Positions 1 to 10,277 of a stretch of DNA of 64,000 bases are shown here, in pieces (the stretch's first letter is position 1; the number at the start of each line of letters is the position of its first letter). A program made the position numbers and the translations under genes. Source of the stretch: Zhongshania aliphaticivorans (GTDB lineage Bacteria > Pseudomonadota > Gammaproteobacteria > Pseudomonadales > Spongiibacteraceae); contig NZ_CP014544.1 of NCBI RefSeq assembly GCF_001586255.1, forward strand, positions 3,007,501 to 3,071,500, written 5' to 3'. The notes below the pieces were generated by a model. It had not been told where the DNA came from and searched no databases. It worked only from the letters and a program-made list of their open reading frames with translations.

Positions 1-315
1 CACATCCTTCGCCTTGCCAATAAGCGCATGGGTTTCTGGCACCGCCGCATCAGCCAAATACTCTAGGGCGGTATTGAAGGCCTCAGCCATCCAAACTAGC
101 GCAATAGCAGCAAACACCATAATCCACTCGACACCACTCAAGCCCGTTAAGAGGCCCAGTGCCACTACGCAAATAGCGACTACAAAGTGAATGCGCGCGT
201 TGTGCTGCTCCACCAACAAAATACCTAAGCCATTTAAGGCATCACGCAGACTGGCGAAACGATCTAACAAAGAAAATTTCCTGCCGCGCTGGCGGCGTTC
301 AGTTTTTGCTCTCAT
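1..315 (-). CDS. dgkA: Diacylglycerol kinase family protein (DgkA-like), 3' end outside the window
   Basis: Integral membrane lipid kinase family that phosphorylates diacylglycerol (some members undecaprenol) at the inner membrane. Translated by hand from an ATG at 315: a basic start, the segment SLRDALNGLGILLVEQHNAR typical of the first amphipathic part, two hydrophobic stretches (VVAICVVALGLLTGL and WIMVFAAIALVW), then the family signature AEAFNTALEYLAD and a downstream GKAKDV. About 105 residues are visible and the reading frame runs off the left edge, so the C-terminal membrane segment is missing. It is divergent from glpE, with only 44 bp between the two starts, so both promoters must lie in that gap or inside the genes. 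Lipid specificity cannot be told from the sequence. Confidence 0.85.
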   Translation of the reverse strand, partial: MRAKTERRQRGRKFSLLDRFASLRDALNGLGILLVEQHNARIHFVVAICVVALGLLTGLSGVEWIMVFAAIALVWMAEAFNTALEYLADAAVPETHALIGKAKDV

Positions 316-359
316 CGCGGTACTATGGCCCCCTATTTTTTACAATTCAGATAAAGCTC

Positions 360-683
360 ATGCCTAACTTCAAACATATATCCCCTCAAGATGCACACGC
401 AATGGCGGCAGCAGGTAATTGCCAACTTGCGGACATTCGTGACGAGCAGTCCTTTGCCACCGCCCACATCCCGGCGGCCACGCACCTCGACAACCAAAGC
501 CTTCAGCAGTTTGTCGAGGCTGCGGATCCCGATAAAGCCCTTATCATCTACTGTTACCATGGCAACAGTAGCCAGAGCGCAGCCCAGTATTTTGTTGAAA
601 AGGATTTCACCGAGGTCTACAGCATGGATGGCGGCTTTGAAATGTGGCGACAACTCTATCCTCAAGATACTGTTACCGGTTAA
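360..683 (+). CDS. glpE: Thiosulfate sulfurtransferase GlpE (single-domain rhodanese)
   Basis: Cytoplasmic rhodanese transferring sulfane sulfur from thiosulfate to cyanide or thiol acceptors. The 107-residue product matches the usual 105-110 residue GlpE length. The active-site loop is CYHGNSS with the persulfide-forming cysteine at residue 65, the same loop as in E. coli GlpE; the LADIRDEQ and HIPAATHL motifs of the rhodanese fold precede it. The ATG at 360 is preferred over an in-frame TTG 18 codons upstream because the GlpE fold begins right after it. Monocistronic and convergent with sppA. Confidence 0.9.
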   Translation: MPNFKHISPQDAHAMAAAGNCQLADIRDEQSFATAHIPAATHLDNQSLQQFVEAADPDKALIIYCYHGNSSQSAAQYFVEKDFTEVYSMDGGFEMWRQLYPQDTVTG

Positions 684-776
684 CACCCCATCAGCTAGCC
701 GCTGCAATATTAACCGTGGTGCCTGTAAACGCCTGCCGACACCAACAGGTGGCCGCCGTTGATATTCAAGGACGTG

Positions 777-2594
777 CTAAGGCGCCACACACATAATACA
801 GAAGGCATACACACCGCGACTGTCTCGCAATTGCAGCATCGACGACCACGCTGGCAGTACGCTATTTAAGGTACTCAGCAACGGCGAGGAGCTTTGCAAT
901 ACCTGTTTCACCATACCGGAGCCGAGCAGCAGCTGTATTAGCTCTTCTTCGGGCGTGAGCGGCAAGCGCAAGACGCGACTGCTGGTATCCGACAAGCCCG
1001 CCAAGGCCGCCGCCGATGCCACCGCTTGTTTTAAACCGCCAAGCTGATCGACCAAACCAAGCTGCTGAGCATCCACCCCACTCCACACCCGCCCTTCGGC
1101 AATCGGTTCCACCTGTTCAACGAGCTTATTTCGGCCGTCTGCCACAATACCAATAAAGCGGCGGTAGCCATGCTCTATACCTGACTGAATTGCGCGCTCG
1201 AGAATTGGATCTAGCGGAATATCTGGCCGCAACTTCCCGGCCACTGCGCTGGTTCCAATACCATCGGTACTAATGCCAAGGCCGCTCAACATTTCGTCTA
1301 CTGTGGGGAAGGCGCCAAAAATGCCAATTGAACCAGTAAGTGTGGCTGGGGTTGCCCATATTTCATCGGCACCAGCAGCAATCCAATAACCGCCCGAAGC
1401 CGCCATGCTACCCATAGAAACGACTAAAGGCTTACCAGCCTCCTGCAACTGCGCTAGCTCGGCACGAATGACTTCAGACGCAAAAGCCGAACCACCGCCG
1501 CTGTCGATACGCAGCACCACCGCTTTAACGTCGTTATCGCGACGGGCTTGACGAATTAAGCTCGCCAGACTGTCACCGCCAATAGTGCCCGCGGGCTGGG
1601 TACCATCAACGATATTGCCACTTGCCACAATAACACCAACACCGGCGGGCTTGGCGGGTCTTAGATTTTGATTTAAGGCGAGGTAGTCTCGGTAGAAAAT
1701 ATGCTTATAGGCGCCGTCTTCGTCTTCACCTACTCGTTCAATCAGCATTGATCGCAATGCTGGGCGACTAACAATACCGTCGACCAAACCGTAATCGAGT
1801 GCGGCTTGCGCCGAATCACCGTTGACCTTGGCCATGACGTCATCAATATGATTCACATAAAAATCTAACTTCTCGGCCGATATTCCCCGCCGCGCGATAA
1901 GGGTATCGCTATACACCGCCCACAGCTGATCTAACCAGGCCTTATTTGATTCCTTCGCCGCATCCGACATATCGTTGCGGAGCAAGGGTTCAATGGCCGA
2001 CTTAAAACTGCCCACTTTAAAAACATGAAAGCGGATTTTCAGTTTATTAATCGCATCTAAAAAGTAATTGCGAATAACCGCAAAACCTTCAATGCCGACC
2101 CCACCCATATTGTGAACAAAGATCTGGTCGGCAAAACTGGCCAGCAAATACTGGTCCTGATTATAGTGACTCGCGGTCGCGACCACAGTTTTACCGCTGT
2201 CGCGAAAGCGATTAATGGATTCAGACAGCTCTAAGGTTTTGCTCAAACCAATGTGTTTAAGCTCATCAAGTTGCAGCAGTATCACCTCTATACGTGGGTC
2301 CTCTGTTGCCAAATCCACGGTTTCAATCAAATCACTGAGCAAGGTTTCGGTCGGCAAACCGCTTGAACTTAGCTGAGTTAAGGCATCAACAGCAGTGATT
2401 TGGTCAACCACAACGCCTTCTGGCGTAACAATAAGCACGGCACCATCGGGCACACTCACCGTCACGGAAGTAAACAAGGCGGTGAGGACAACACCGACAA
2501 AAATAACAAATAATATATTGAACACCCAGCGCCGAGTGCCCTCAATAATCGCGACTATGCGCGAGAAAAAGCCGCGTTTTTTAGTCACTGTCAT
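777..2594 (-). CDS. sppA: Signal peptide peptidase SppA, 67K type
   Basis: Inner-membrane serine/lysine protease that degrades signal peptides left after secretion. It is 605 residues, the usual size of the duplicated, E. coli-like form. One N-terminal membrane anchor spans about residues 25-45. The general-base lysine is K198 (VGSFKSAIEP) in the N-terminal half and the nucleophile is S400 (MAASGGYW) in the C-terminal half, the family arrangement. The start overlaps the stop of the upstream DUF2069 gene by 4 bp (ATGA), so the pair is probably translationally coupled. Confidence 0.95.
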   Translation of the reverse strand: MTVTKKRGFFSRIVAIIEGTRRWVFNILFVIFVGVVLTALFTSVTVSVPDGAVLIVTPEGVVVDQITAVDALTQLSSSGLPTETLLSDLIETVDLATEDPRIEVILLQLDELKHIGLSKTLELSESINRFRDSGKTVVATASHYNQDQYLLASFADQIFVHNMGGVGIEGFAVIRNYFLDAINKLKIRFHVFKVGSFKSAIEPLLRNDMSDAAKESNKAWLDQLWAVYSDTLIARRGISAEKLDFYVNHIDDVMAKVNGDSAQAALDYGLVDGIVSRPALRSMLIERVGEDEDGAYKHIFYRDYLALNQNLRPAKPAGVGVIVASGNIVDGTQPAGTIGGDSLASLIRQARRDNDVKAVVLRIDSGGGSAFASEVIRAELAQLQEAGKPLVVSMGSMAASGGYWIAAGADEIWATPATLTGSIGIFGAFPTVDEMLSGLGISTDGIGTSAVAGKLRPDIPLDPILERAIQSGIEHGYRRFIGIVADGRNKLVEQVEPIAEGRVWSGVDAQQLGLVDQLGGLKQAVASAAALAGLSDTSSRVLRLPLTPEEELIQLLLGSGMVKQVLQSSSPLLSTLNSVLPAWSSMLQLRDSRGVYAFCIMCVAP

Positions 2595-2983
2595 TCGCTT
2601 GCCGTCCCCTCTGCCTGCTTGGCCTTAAGCATTTGTGCCTGCCAGCGGATAAACGCCGTCGCGCTACAAAACAACACAACGACTACCGCTAACTCAATAT
2701 AATTAAACCAGATAACATAGGGCGACATCGCCTCGGTTACCGCCATCGCAAAATACATTAAAATCGCAAAACACAGCCAAGCAATACTGCGCAGCTGGTG
2801 TTTAAATACTCCGTAGGCAAACAGCAGTATCGGCACTGTACGAATTAACCAAATACTGATACTCGGCTGCCGCCCTTCTTGAACCCATACCCATGTACCA
2901 AGGGTCAGACTCAATAAAAAAGCGATATAGCTTATTTTCATTGCCCATGCAGCGAACAGCGCGCGCTTTTCTATTACCGTCAT
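2591..2983 (-). CDS. DUF2069 family small membrane protein
   Basis: A 130-residue protein with four hydrophobic segments (about residues 15-32, 45-57, 68-85 and 93-110), fitting the DUF2069 inner-membrane family. No function is established for this family. Its stop overlaps the sppA start by 4 bp and it begins 8 bp after the wrbA stop, so wrbA, this gene and sppA look like one operon; wrbA with DUF2069 is a common gammaproteobacterial pairing. No catalytic motif is visible. Confidence 0.8.
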   Translation of the reverse strand: MTVIEKRALFAAWAMKISYIAFLLSLTLGTWVWVQEGRQPSISIWLIRTVPILLFAYGVFKHQLRSIAWLCFAILMYFAMAVTEAMSPYVIWFNYIELAVVVVLFCSATAFIRWQAQMLKAKQAEGTASE

Positions 2984-2990
2984 ATTTACC

Positions 2991-3623
<633 letters not shown>

Positions 3624-3977
3624 TTAATCAATTAGCGCCAAGACATTTTCAGGTGGTCGACCCAACACCGCGCGCGAGGCCTTCACCACAATCGGTCGTT
3701 CAATCAACTTAGGTTCGGCCGCCATGGCCGCGATTAACTGGGCATCACTTTTACTTGTATCCGCCAAGCCCAATGCCTTATAGGCATCTTCGCCTTTACG
3801 CAGCAATTGCCGAGGGCTAATCCCGAGCTTTACAATAAGCTGCTTTAGCTCCGTCGCCGACGGCGGCGTTTCGAGATACGCTATAATTTCAGGTTCAATA
3901 CCCTTGTCAGTGAGTATCTGCAAGGTTTGCCGAGATTTTGAGCACCGTGGATTGTGGTAAATGGTATAATCAGCCAT
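3624..3977 (-). CDS. arsC: Arsenate reductase, glutaredoxin-coupled ArsC family
   Basis: 117-residue ArsC-like reductase. The catalytic cysteine is C12 in HNPRCSKSRQ, as in plasmid R773 ArsC, and the resistance-relevant region ELIERPIVV is present as LIERPIVVKA. Such chromosomal genes next to wrbA are often annotated as arsenate reductase, although a YffB-type general thiol role is possible; no arsenic transporter or ArsR is nearby, so arsenic detoxification is inferred only from the family. Confidence 0.85.
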   Translation of the reverse strand: MADYTIYHNPRCSKSRQTLQILTDKGIEPEIIAYLETPPSATELKQLIVKLGISPRQLLRKGEDAYKALGLADTSKSDAQLIAAMAAEPKLIERPIVVKASRAVLGRPPENVLALID

Positions 3978-4062
3978 ACGTTCCCCGCGTCATATTTCAG
4001 TAATTTTATCGCGGCATTATACACCCCCCAGCCCGTCGGCAGGACCAGCATCGAGTATTTAC

Positions 4063-4518
4063 ATGGACACAAAGCCAATTAGGTCACTATTTTTTTTACT
4101 CTTATTGGGCATCAGCGCCTGCAGCAAACCCGATTTCACCACAGTAGACGGCAAGGCTGGACAATTTAGCCAAGGAAAGTGGCAGCTCATCAACTATTGG
4201 GCAACATGGTGTGGCCCTTGTCGCGAGGAAATTCCAGACCTGAATGAATTTGCCAAGGCCAACACTGACATTAAAATATACGGTGTTAATTACGACGGAT
4301 TAGAGGGTGAGGCCTTAACGGCGGCCATTGCGGAAATGGGTATTACGTTTCCCTCGCTGAATGCTGACCCAGCCCCCCAGCTCGGCGTACCTCGACCGCA
4401 AGTATTGCCGACCACCTTATTGCTCGACGCGAACGGCAAGGTACAAGCCACACTCACCGGCCCCCAAACCCGCGAAAGCCTCGCTAGCGCTATTGAGAAG
4501 GCCGCAAAGCAATACTAG
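4063..4518 (+). CDS. TlpA-like thioredoxin-fold lipoprotein
   Basis: A 151-residue exported thiol-disulfide protein. The N-terminus is a lipoprotein signal ending in LGISAC with the lipidated cysteine at residue 20. The active site is WATWCGPC with the redox pair at C50 and C53, followed by a conserved cis-proline region (PTTLLLD). These are TlpA/ResA-family features, so it probably reduces or shuffles disulfides in the periplasm. It is divergent from arsC. Its last 29 bp overlap the 3' end of the convergent macrodomain gene. Confidence 0.85.
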   Translation: MDTKPIRSLFFLLLLGISACSKPDFTTVDGKAGQFSQGKWQLINYWATWCGPCREEIPDLNEFAKANTDIKIYGVNYDGLEGEALTAAIAEMGITFPSLNADPAPQLGVPRPQVLPTTLLLDANGKVQATLTGPQTRESLASAIEKAAKQY

Positions 4519-5038
4519 GGTTCACCCCCGCTGCCGCACATGCGGCAGCCCAATGTGCTGCCATTTGGCGACTAAACGCAACTAAATAGATGTTTTGCAA
4601 GGCGCTATCTGGAGCCCAGCGTCGCAGTGTCGCGACCGCAATTTCAGTCGCCTCGCGATGAGGGTAGGCGTAAACCCCGCAACTGATCGCGGGAAACGCA
4701 ATGGACTTAAAACCTTCGGCCTCGGCAAGCTGAATACAGCAGCGATAACACGACGCCAGCAACTCCGCCTCACCCTGCTGCCCGCCGCGCCATATTGGGC
4801 CAACAGTATGAATAACGGCTCGGGAAGGGAGTAAAAAACCGGGACTAAGCTTAGCATCCCCGGTGTCACAGCCCTGCAACTGGCGGCAATAGGCCAACAG
4901 CGCCGGCCCTGCCGCCCGATGAATTGCACCGTCCACACCACCACCGCCGAGCAAGGTCGAATTGGCGGCATTCACAATGGCGTCGACGGCCATTGTACAG
5001 ATATCGCCTTCGATTATATGAAAGCGTGGCATCGACAT
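4490..5038 (-). CDS. Macrodomain protein, O-acetyl-ADP-ribose deacetylase-like (YmdB family)
   Basis: A 182-residue single macrodomain. The ADP-ribose-binding signature [26 protein letters not shown] lies near the start and the second loop SCGVYAYPH binds the phosphates. These residues match the YmdB/MacroD-like class that hydrolyses O-acetyl-ADP-ribose and removes ADP-ribose from acidic residues. The usual length is 170-180. The 3' end overlaps the convergent TlpA-like gene by 29 bp, so the two transcripts are complementary at their ends. Confidence 0.9.
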   Translation of the reverse strand: MSMPRFHIIEGDICTMAVDAIVNAANSTLLGGGGVDGAIHRAAGPALLAYCRQLQGCDTGDAKLSPGFLLPSRAVIHTVGPIWRGGQQGEAELLASCYRCCIQLAEAEGFKSIAFPAISCGVYAYPHREATEIAVATLRRWAPDSALQNIYLVAFSRQMAAHWAAACAAAGVNPSIALRPSQ

Positions 5039-5068
5039 CGCAAACCCTCACTCAATTGCACAGGGCTT

Positions 5069-6316
5069 TTATTGACTAACACCTGACGAAGACGCCAGAA
5101 ATGACTTAAGCACTTCATACACCTCCGGCCGATTGAGCAGCGCCATATGATTTACGCCTTGGCCCAGCCACTGATGATCGTCGTCAAATCCAAGATGGCG
5201 CAAGGGATCCCGGTGACGACCCAGTGCGCTGCTGACGGAGACCAAGCCGTCACCAATCACACTATTTATCACAGGGTGCGCATCAACCGACGTCGTCGCA
5301 GCAATGGCATAACACGCTACGCCCTGTGGCAGAGGGATCGGCATTCGGGTATCGCCAGCCATATCAAAACGATCACAGCCATTCCAATCTTCGTCCACAA
5401 CATTGCCGTACCGCAAATCGGTAATTCCGCTGCTACGAATCTTAGCCAAGCGCGCAAACGGCGAGCTGTAGGGATTTGTATCCAGTAGCACGTCGATCCA
5501 GTTTCCACCGCGTTCAAGAACAGCGCCATGGTGTGGCGTCCCCAGAAACACCAATTTCCGCAACTGCTGTGGCCAGCGCTGAGCTTCTTGCACGCCGTAA
5601 TGACAGGCACTTCGCGACACCAGACCGCCCATACTGTGGGCGACAATATAGAACTCGGTGTCCGCCTGCACACAATCACTAAGCTGTTCTAGCAAATGCG
5701 CAAAAGCGCGACCATTCTCAGAGGTGTGCAAGCCGGAGTTATAACGAAGATACAGGGCAGTAAAGCCCTGCTCATCCGCCAAGGCATCGCCGTGATTGTG
5801 ACCCTTGCGAGTCCACTGCTGATCGTTCATGCACAAACCGTGAACAAAGATGGCAATCCGCTGCTGGCCTGCCAGCAGGGCTCTCAATTCATTATTGTCA
5901 AGGGCTTTGCCATCGCGACAGAAGGCCATGGCGATTGCCAGTGGGTTGCCTTTTCGCTCGAGGTGATCCCCAAGCACGCCGTTCAGTGCTGATACGACGG
6001 CGGCCCGGCCCGGTGCACTTTGGTTGTCGGTGATTTTGCTCGTCAAACGCGGAATCAAGACATCCAGTCCAAACCCCAGCAAACCATTCACCTGACGGAT
6101 ACTGCGATACACCAAGCCACTAATACCACCCGTGCGTTTATTCACTGGGGTAGTTTTGCGATCCAAGGCAGGGGCATTCGCACTTAGCACGCCACCTACT
6201 GTAATAATCGCATGGTGCAAGCCCTCCGCAATGTCGCTTACGCCAGCAATTGCATCGACCGTCAAGCGTCCTGCAGCCAGGACATCGCCAAGTAATTTTT
6301 GCTCTTCAGTCGTCAT
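5069..6316 (-). CDS. Alpha/beta-hydrolase, lipase-like
   Basis: A 415-residue cytoplasmic protein with no signal peptide. The oxyanion-hole motif IFVHGLCMNDQQW comes before the nucleophile elbow AHSMGGLVS, and the C-terminal DHQWLGQGVNHMALL supplies a plausible catalytic His. The first ~150 residues are an additional domain without recognisable motif. The ATG at 6316 is chosen because AAAGGAG lies just upstream; an earlier in-frame ATG at 6373 would overlap the terC gene. Substrate unknown; the PGAP1/lipase-like architecture suggests an ester-linked lipid. Confidence 0.75.
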   Translation of the reverse strand: MTTEEQKLLGDVLAAGRLTVDAIAGVSDIAEGLHHAIITVGGVLSANAPALDRKTTPVNKRTGGISGLVYRSIRQVNGLLGFGLDVLIPRLTSKITDNQSAPGRAAVVSALNGVLGDHLERKGNPLAIAMAFCRDGKALDNNELRALLAGQQRIAIFVHGLCMNDQQWTRKGHNHGDALADEQGFTALYLRYNSGLHTSENGRAFAHLLEQLSDCVQADTEFYIVAHSMGGLVSRSACHYGVQEAQRWPQQLRKLVFLGTPHHGAVLERGGNWIDVLLDTNPYSSPFARLAKIRSSGITDLRYGNVVDEDWNGCDRFDMAGDTRMPIPLPQGVACYAIAATTSVDAHPVINSVIGDGLVSVSSALGRHRDPLRHLGFDDDHQWLGQGVNHMALLNRPEVYEVLKSFLASSSGVSQ

Positions 6317-6365
6317 GACACTCCTTTCAATTTTTGCACACGCAGGCGTCATCCAATACGCTAAC

Positions 6366-7109
6366 TCACTCAATTTGCTTATTTAATTTTATCATTTTGG
6401 CGCCACGCGCTCGGCGAGTTCGCATGTTTAAAACCTCAACAAGTACCGAAAATGCCATCGCGAAATACACATAGCCTTTCGGCACATGCACATCAAAGCC
6501 CTCAGCTATTAAGGTAAGGCCGATCATAATCAAAAAGGACAAGGCCAACATTTTAAAGGTCGGGTTTTCGTCGACAAAATCACCTATTGGTTTGGCGGCG
6601 AATAGCATCACCAGCACAGAGACAACAACTGCAATTACCATAATAGATAAGTGATCTACCAAGCCAACGGCGGTAATTACCGAGTCCAGAGAAAACACGA
6701 TATCCAAAATGGCTATTTGCACCAGCACCATCCCAAAGCTACTCACAGCTACTGCAACACCAGACTCCTCGGTAACTTCAAAACTACTGTGAATTTCATG
6801 GGTCGACTTACCAAGTAAGAATAGACCGCCTAAAATCAAGATTACATCGCGCCCGGAAATCTCGTTACCGAAGGCCGTGAACCAAGGTTCAACCAAGCCC
6901 ATTACCCAAACCAAGCTAAAAAGTAGCGCTAAGCGTGACAACATCGCCAAGCCCAAGCCCAGTTTCCGCGCGAGGTCACGCTGCTCTGGTGGTAAGCGAC
7001 CAACCAGTATTGAGATGAAAATAATATTGTCGATACCCAATACAATTTCTAAAGCCATCAGCGTGAAAAGCGCAATCCAAGCATCGGCATTCACTATCCA
7101 TTCAAACAT
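6366..7109 (-). CDS. TerC family integral membrane protein
   Basis: A 247-residue polytopic protein with about seven hydrophobic segments. It carries the TerC-family hallmarks LEIVLGIDNIIFISIL near the N-terminus and DIVFSLDSVITAVGL in the middle, two pseudo-symmetric acidic membrane motifs thought to bind metal. TerC/Alx-type proteins are linked to manganese export or metalation of secreted proteins and to tellurite resistance. No ter operon accompanies it, so this is a stand-alone YkoY/YgdQ-like member. It ends about 50 bp before the hydrolase start and could be co-transcribed with it. Confidence 0.85.
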   Translation of the reverse strand: MFEWIVNADAWIALFTLMALEIVLGIDNIIFISILVGRLPPEQRDLARKLGLGLAMLSRLALLFSLVWVMGLVEPWFTAFGNEISGRDVILILGGLFLLGKSTHEIHSSFEVTEESGVAVAVSSFGMVLVQIAILDIVFSLDSVITAVGLVDHLSIMVIAVVVSVLVMLFAAKPIGDFVDENPTFKMLALSFLIMIGLTLIAEGFDVHVPKGYVYFAMAFSVLVEVLNMRTRRARGAKMIKLNKQIE

Positions 7110-7264
7110 TTTAAAACAACCTCAGTAGCAGCAACATCGTAATCGAACCCGAAGCGACATTACTACGAAGCCGACAAGGAAAACATTGGCCGAACGGGAA
7201 ATATTCACATTACTTTAGCGCCGAACGGAGGTTTGAAAAATGGCCTTTAAATAAGCGTCCTAGC

Positions 7265-7945
7265 TTAGGCAAACCAGTGACCCACTAACGCCGTTAACAG
7301 CATAGCGAGAGCACCCCAAAAGCAAACTCGAATAGCGGCTTTGAGCACTGGCGCGCCACCGGCGCTCGCCCCAAGAGCACCAAGTAGTGCGAGAAAAAGT
7401 AAAGCGCTAAACGACACCGCCCAAATCACTGCACTTAGGGGCACCCACAGTGCCACTAGCAAAGGCAGGCCCGCGCCAAGCACAAAGCTGCCAGCCGAAG
7501 TAACCGCGGCCTGCAGGGGCCGCGCAGAAAATGCCTCAACAATACCTAGCTCATCCCGAGCATGTGCGCCAAGAGCATCGTGATCCATTAGCTGAGTAGC
7601 GACCTTGGCCGCGAGCTGCTCATCCAAACCCCGCTCGATATATATTGAGGTCATTTCGGCATGCTCATGCTCTGGCTGCTCAGCGAGTTCGCGTCGTTCC
7701 TTATCTAAATCTGCCTGCTCGGCATCAGCTTGGGAACTTACCGACACGTACTCACCTGCGGCCATCGACATAGCACCAGCCACTAAGCCCGCCACCCCGA
7801 CCATAATAATATTACTCTGAGTGCTATTCGCGGCTGCCACACCAACAATCAAACTTGCCGTTGATACAATGCCGTCATTGGCGCCCAAAACCGCAGCGCG
7901 CAACCAGTTTGCGCGGTGTACTCGATGCCCTTCAATATGATTCAT
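7265..7945 (-). CDS. VIT1/CCC1 family predicted iron/manganese transporter
   Basis: A 226-residue membrane protein with the family signature GANDGIVSTASLIVGVAAAN in the first transmembrane helix, a second helix rich in small residues with AGAMSMAAGEYVSVSSQ, a cytoplasmic acidic segment rich in E and H (about residues 75-110), and three C-terminal membrane helices. This is the VIT/CCC1 topology; plant and yeast members move Fe2+/Mn2+ into vacuoles, whereas bacterial members are presumed exporters. Substrate not determinable here. Followed after 155 bp by terC, another presumed metal protein. Confidence 0.85.
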   Translation of the reverse strand: MNHIEGHRVHRANWLRAAVLGANDGIVSTASLIVGVAAANSTQSNIIMVGVAGLVAGAMSMAAGEYVSVSSQADAEQADLDKERRELAEQPEHEHAEMTSIYIERGLDEQLAAKVATQLMDHDALGAHARDELGIVEAFSARPLQAAVTSAGSFVLGAGLPLLVALWVPLSAVIWAVSFSALLFLALLGALGASAGGAPVLKAAIRVCFWGALAMLLTALVGHWFA

Positions 7946-7970
7946 TAGCCACCATTGTCACGCAATTAGG

Positions 7971-10277
7971 TCATTCATGCTGCCGACGATAATCGTCGAT
8001 AAATTGCTTTGCCGCAGCATACTCCGCAGTCATTTTTTCTGCCATGCTATCAAGCGTCAACCAAACTTCTTCGCTCAATACACCCTCGGCAGGCTCATCG
8101 CCGCCTGCGGAAAAATGCGTCTGTGCCTCTAATGCAGCACAGGTATCTGCCAAACTATAGGCGCCCATAGAACGCGCTGAGGATTTAAATTTATGAGCTT
8201 GCATATACACATTTTCAGGATCTCGCGCGCTTAGCGCGTCGAGAATAGCCTGAATGTTTTCGGGGCTAGAATCGGTAAAGCTTTTAAAGATCATGCAGTG
8301 CATAGATACATCGTCGCCAATCATCGACACCAGCTGACTTATATCAATAGCAAGCGCTTCTGGCTCTGGCTCCAGCTCATCCCTTAGATCGTGCGTATCA
8401 GTATATTTTTCGGCAGGAGAATTCCCCAGACCCAAATTAGCATCAACACGCGCTAAAATTTCTTTCAAGGCATTAATCTCAACTGGCTTAGGAATAAAAT
8501 CATCTGCGCCGCTGGCAAGGCAGTCGGCCACATCCCTTTCCATAACATTGGCCGTAATCGCCACAATCGGCAAATGGACTCCAGAGACCAGCTCTGCCTC
8601 GCGGATTCGCTTGGTCAATTCATAGCCATTCATTTTAGGCATCTGAATATCGGTCAGCAGCACATCGTACTCCTCTGTCTGCAAACACTGCCATGCGGCC
8701 AAGCCGTCATTGGCAAATGTGGCAGAATATCCCAACAATGCCAGCTGCTGACGAATCACATCTTGATTCACCGTATTATCTTCAGCAACCAATATTCGCA
8801 GCGCGGTGTTAACGTCCTCACTTGCCGTCGTTACTGCCATTTTCTCCGGCGGCAACAATGCTCTCATGGGAACATGCTCATCGGTAGCCAAGGGCATTTC
8901 AATCCAAAACGTTGATCCCCGACCCAAAACGCTCTCTGCCCCCATCACCCCGCCCATTAACTCAAGCAGTTGCTTGGTAATCACCAAGCCTATACCCGTT
9001 CCTTGAGTTGCACCCAACTCTGCACCCAGACGATCGAAAGGTGTAAAGAGCTTATTTAGCTGCTCCTGCGCTAAGCCCTTACCCGTATCGTCAATACAAA
9101 TTCTGACCGAACTTTCGCGTCGCAAGTAGCTAACGGTGACGATTCCCGCTGCGCAGTTATACTTAACCGCATTGGACAATAAATTTAAAATGGCTTGCTT
9201 TAGTCTAGTGTAGTCACCAGCAACTAAAATATCATCGGGCACTGGTCGGGTGAAATAAATGCTAATTCCCTGGCCGCTGGCGGTTGATGACACTAAATCC
9301 ACGCATTCGCCTACCACATCAGCCGCGCTAAAACGCTCAATATTGAGGCTAATATTTCTAGACTCAATTAAGGTTAAATCAAGCACATCATTAATCAGTG
9401 AGAGCAAATATTCACCGGCGTTATAAATATTCTTACCGTGACTTTTATAGACGTCGCTGGCGGCATCGTCGTATTCAAACAACTGCGCCAACCCCAAGAT
9501 CGCATTGAGCGGCGTGCGGAGTTCATGACTCATGCTAGACAAAAAATCAGATTTTGCGCGATTAGCCAGTTCAGCCTCCTGCCTTAAGATCTCAAGCTTA
9601 GCTTGGTGGCGCTCAATATTGCTGCGCATTTCAGCAAAACCGGCAACCACATTAGCAACTTCATTATTAAATACCCTTGGCAAGGGAGAGTGGTAATCGC
9701 CATCAGCGAGCTGTTGAAATGACGTCATCAATCCTCTGAGCGGGGTTATAACGGTCTTGTTAATTAAATAATAAACTACGCTAAACACAAGCATTAGCGC
9801 TAAAAACAGAACAGAAGCTAAGGTAAATTGTAGACGGTAGCCTTCACGTAATTCGGCACTAAAATTGGCTACGAGTACGATTCGCCCAAGATTTTTTCCC
9901 AAAAAATTAATATCGTGAGAAATAATAATATCGTCTTCTTCAAGCCCTAGCGTCCAGCTACTCAACGGGTAAAGCTGTTTGCCCTCCGCATCCGACACTT
10001 TTATTCTCAGCCAATTTCGATGTTCGCTAAGTTGCGCATCAAGGCTTTCATAGAGTTCTGCATATTGATGACTTAATAATGGCGTCACGATAGAAGCCGA
10101 CAACTGTCGCAAGGAGCGCTCAGTAGCGTTGGTAAGCTCCTTTTTAACCCAGCGATCCTGACTCGGCAAGGTATAAAAAACGAGTAAACAGCAGACCACA
10201 AAGCCCAAAAATCCCGCCACCAACAGGCTTTGGGTTTTTAGGCCATAAAGCCATTTACTTCGGTACGTAGAAGTCAT
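7971..10277 (-). CDS. Membrane hybrid sensor histidine kinase (HAMP-HisKA-HATPase-REC-Hpt)
   Basis: A 768-residue tripartite kinase. Transmembrane helices lie at about residues 15-36 and 150-172, enclosing a periplasmic sensor of about 110 residues; HAMP follows, then the phospho-His H251 in SHELRTPLN, an ATPase domain (GTGIGLVITKQL), a receiver (LVAEDNTVNQ, acceptor Asp in LLTDIQMPKMNG) and a C-terminal Hpt (AHKFKSSARSMGA). Its start overlaps the 3' end of the PhnD-like binding-protein gene by 23 bp, so the two are co-translated. The pairing suggests that the binding protein presents a ligand to this kinase, in the manner of LuxP-LuxQ or TorT-TorS; this is inference. Confidence 0.9.
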   Translation of the reverse strand: MTSTYRSKWLYGLKTQSLLVAGFLGFVVCCLLVFYTLPSQDRWVKKELTNATERSLRQLSASIVTPLLSHQYAELYESLDAQLSEHRNWLRIKVSDAEGKQLYPLSSWTLGLEEDDIIISHDINFLGKNLGRIVLVANFSAELREGYRLQFTLASVLFLALMLVFSVVYYLINKTVITPLRGLMTSFQQLADGDYHSPLPRVFNNEVANVVAGFAEMRSNIERHQAKLEILRQEAELANRAKSDFLSSMSHELRTPLNAILGLAQLFEYDDAASDVYKSHGKNIYNAGEYLLSLINDVLDLTLIESRNISLNIERFSAADVVGECVDLVSSTASGQGISIYFTRPVPDDILVAGDYTRLKQAILNLLSNAVKYNCAAGIVTVSYLRRESSVRICIDDTGKGLAQEQLNKLFTPFDRLGAELGATQGTGIGLVITKQLLELMGGVMGAESVLGRGSTFWIEMPLATDEHVPMRALLPPEKMAVTTASEDVNTALRILVAEDNTVNQDVIRQQLALLGYSATFANDGLAAWQCLQTEEYDVLLTDIQMPKMNGYELTKRIREAELVSGVHLPIVAITANVMERDVADCLASGADDFIPKPVEINALKEILARVDANLGLGNSPAEKYTDTHDLRDELEPEPEALAIDISQLVSMIGDDVSMHCMIFKSFTDSSPENIQAILDALSARDPENVYMQAHKFKSSARSMGAYSLADTCAALEAQTHFSAGGDEPAEGVLSEEVWLTLDSMAEKMTAEYAAAKQFIDDYRRQHE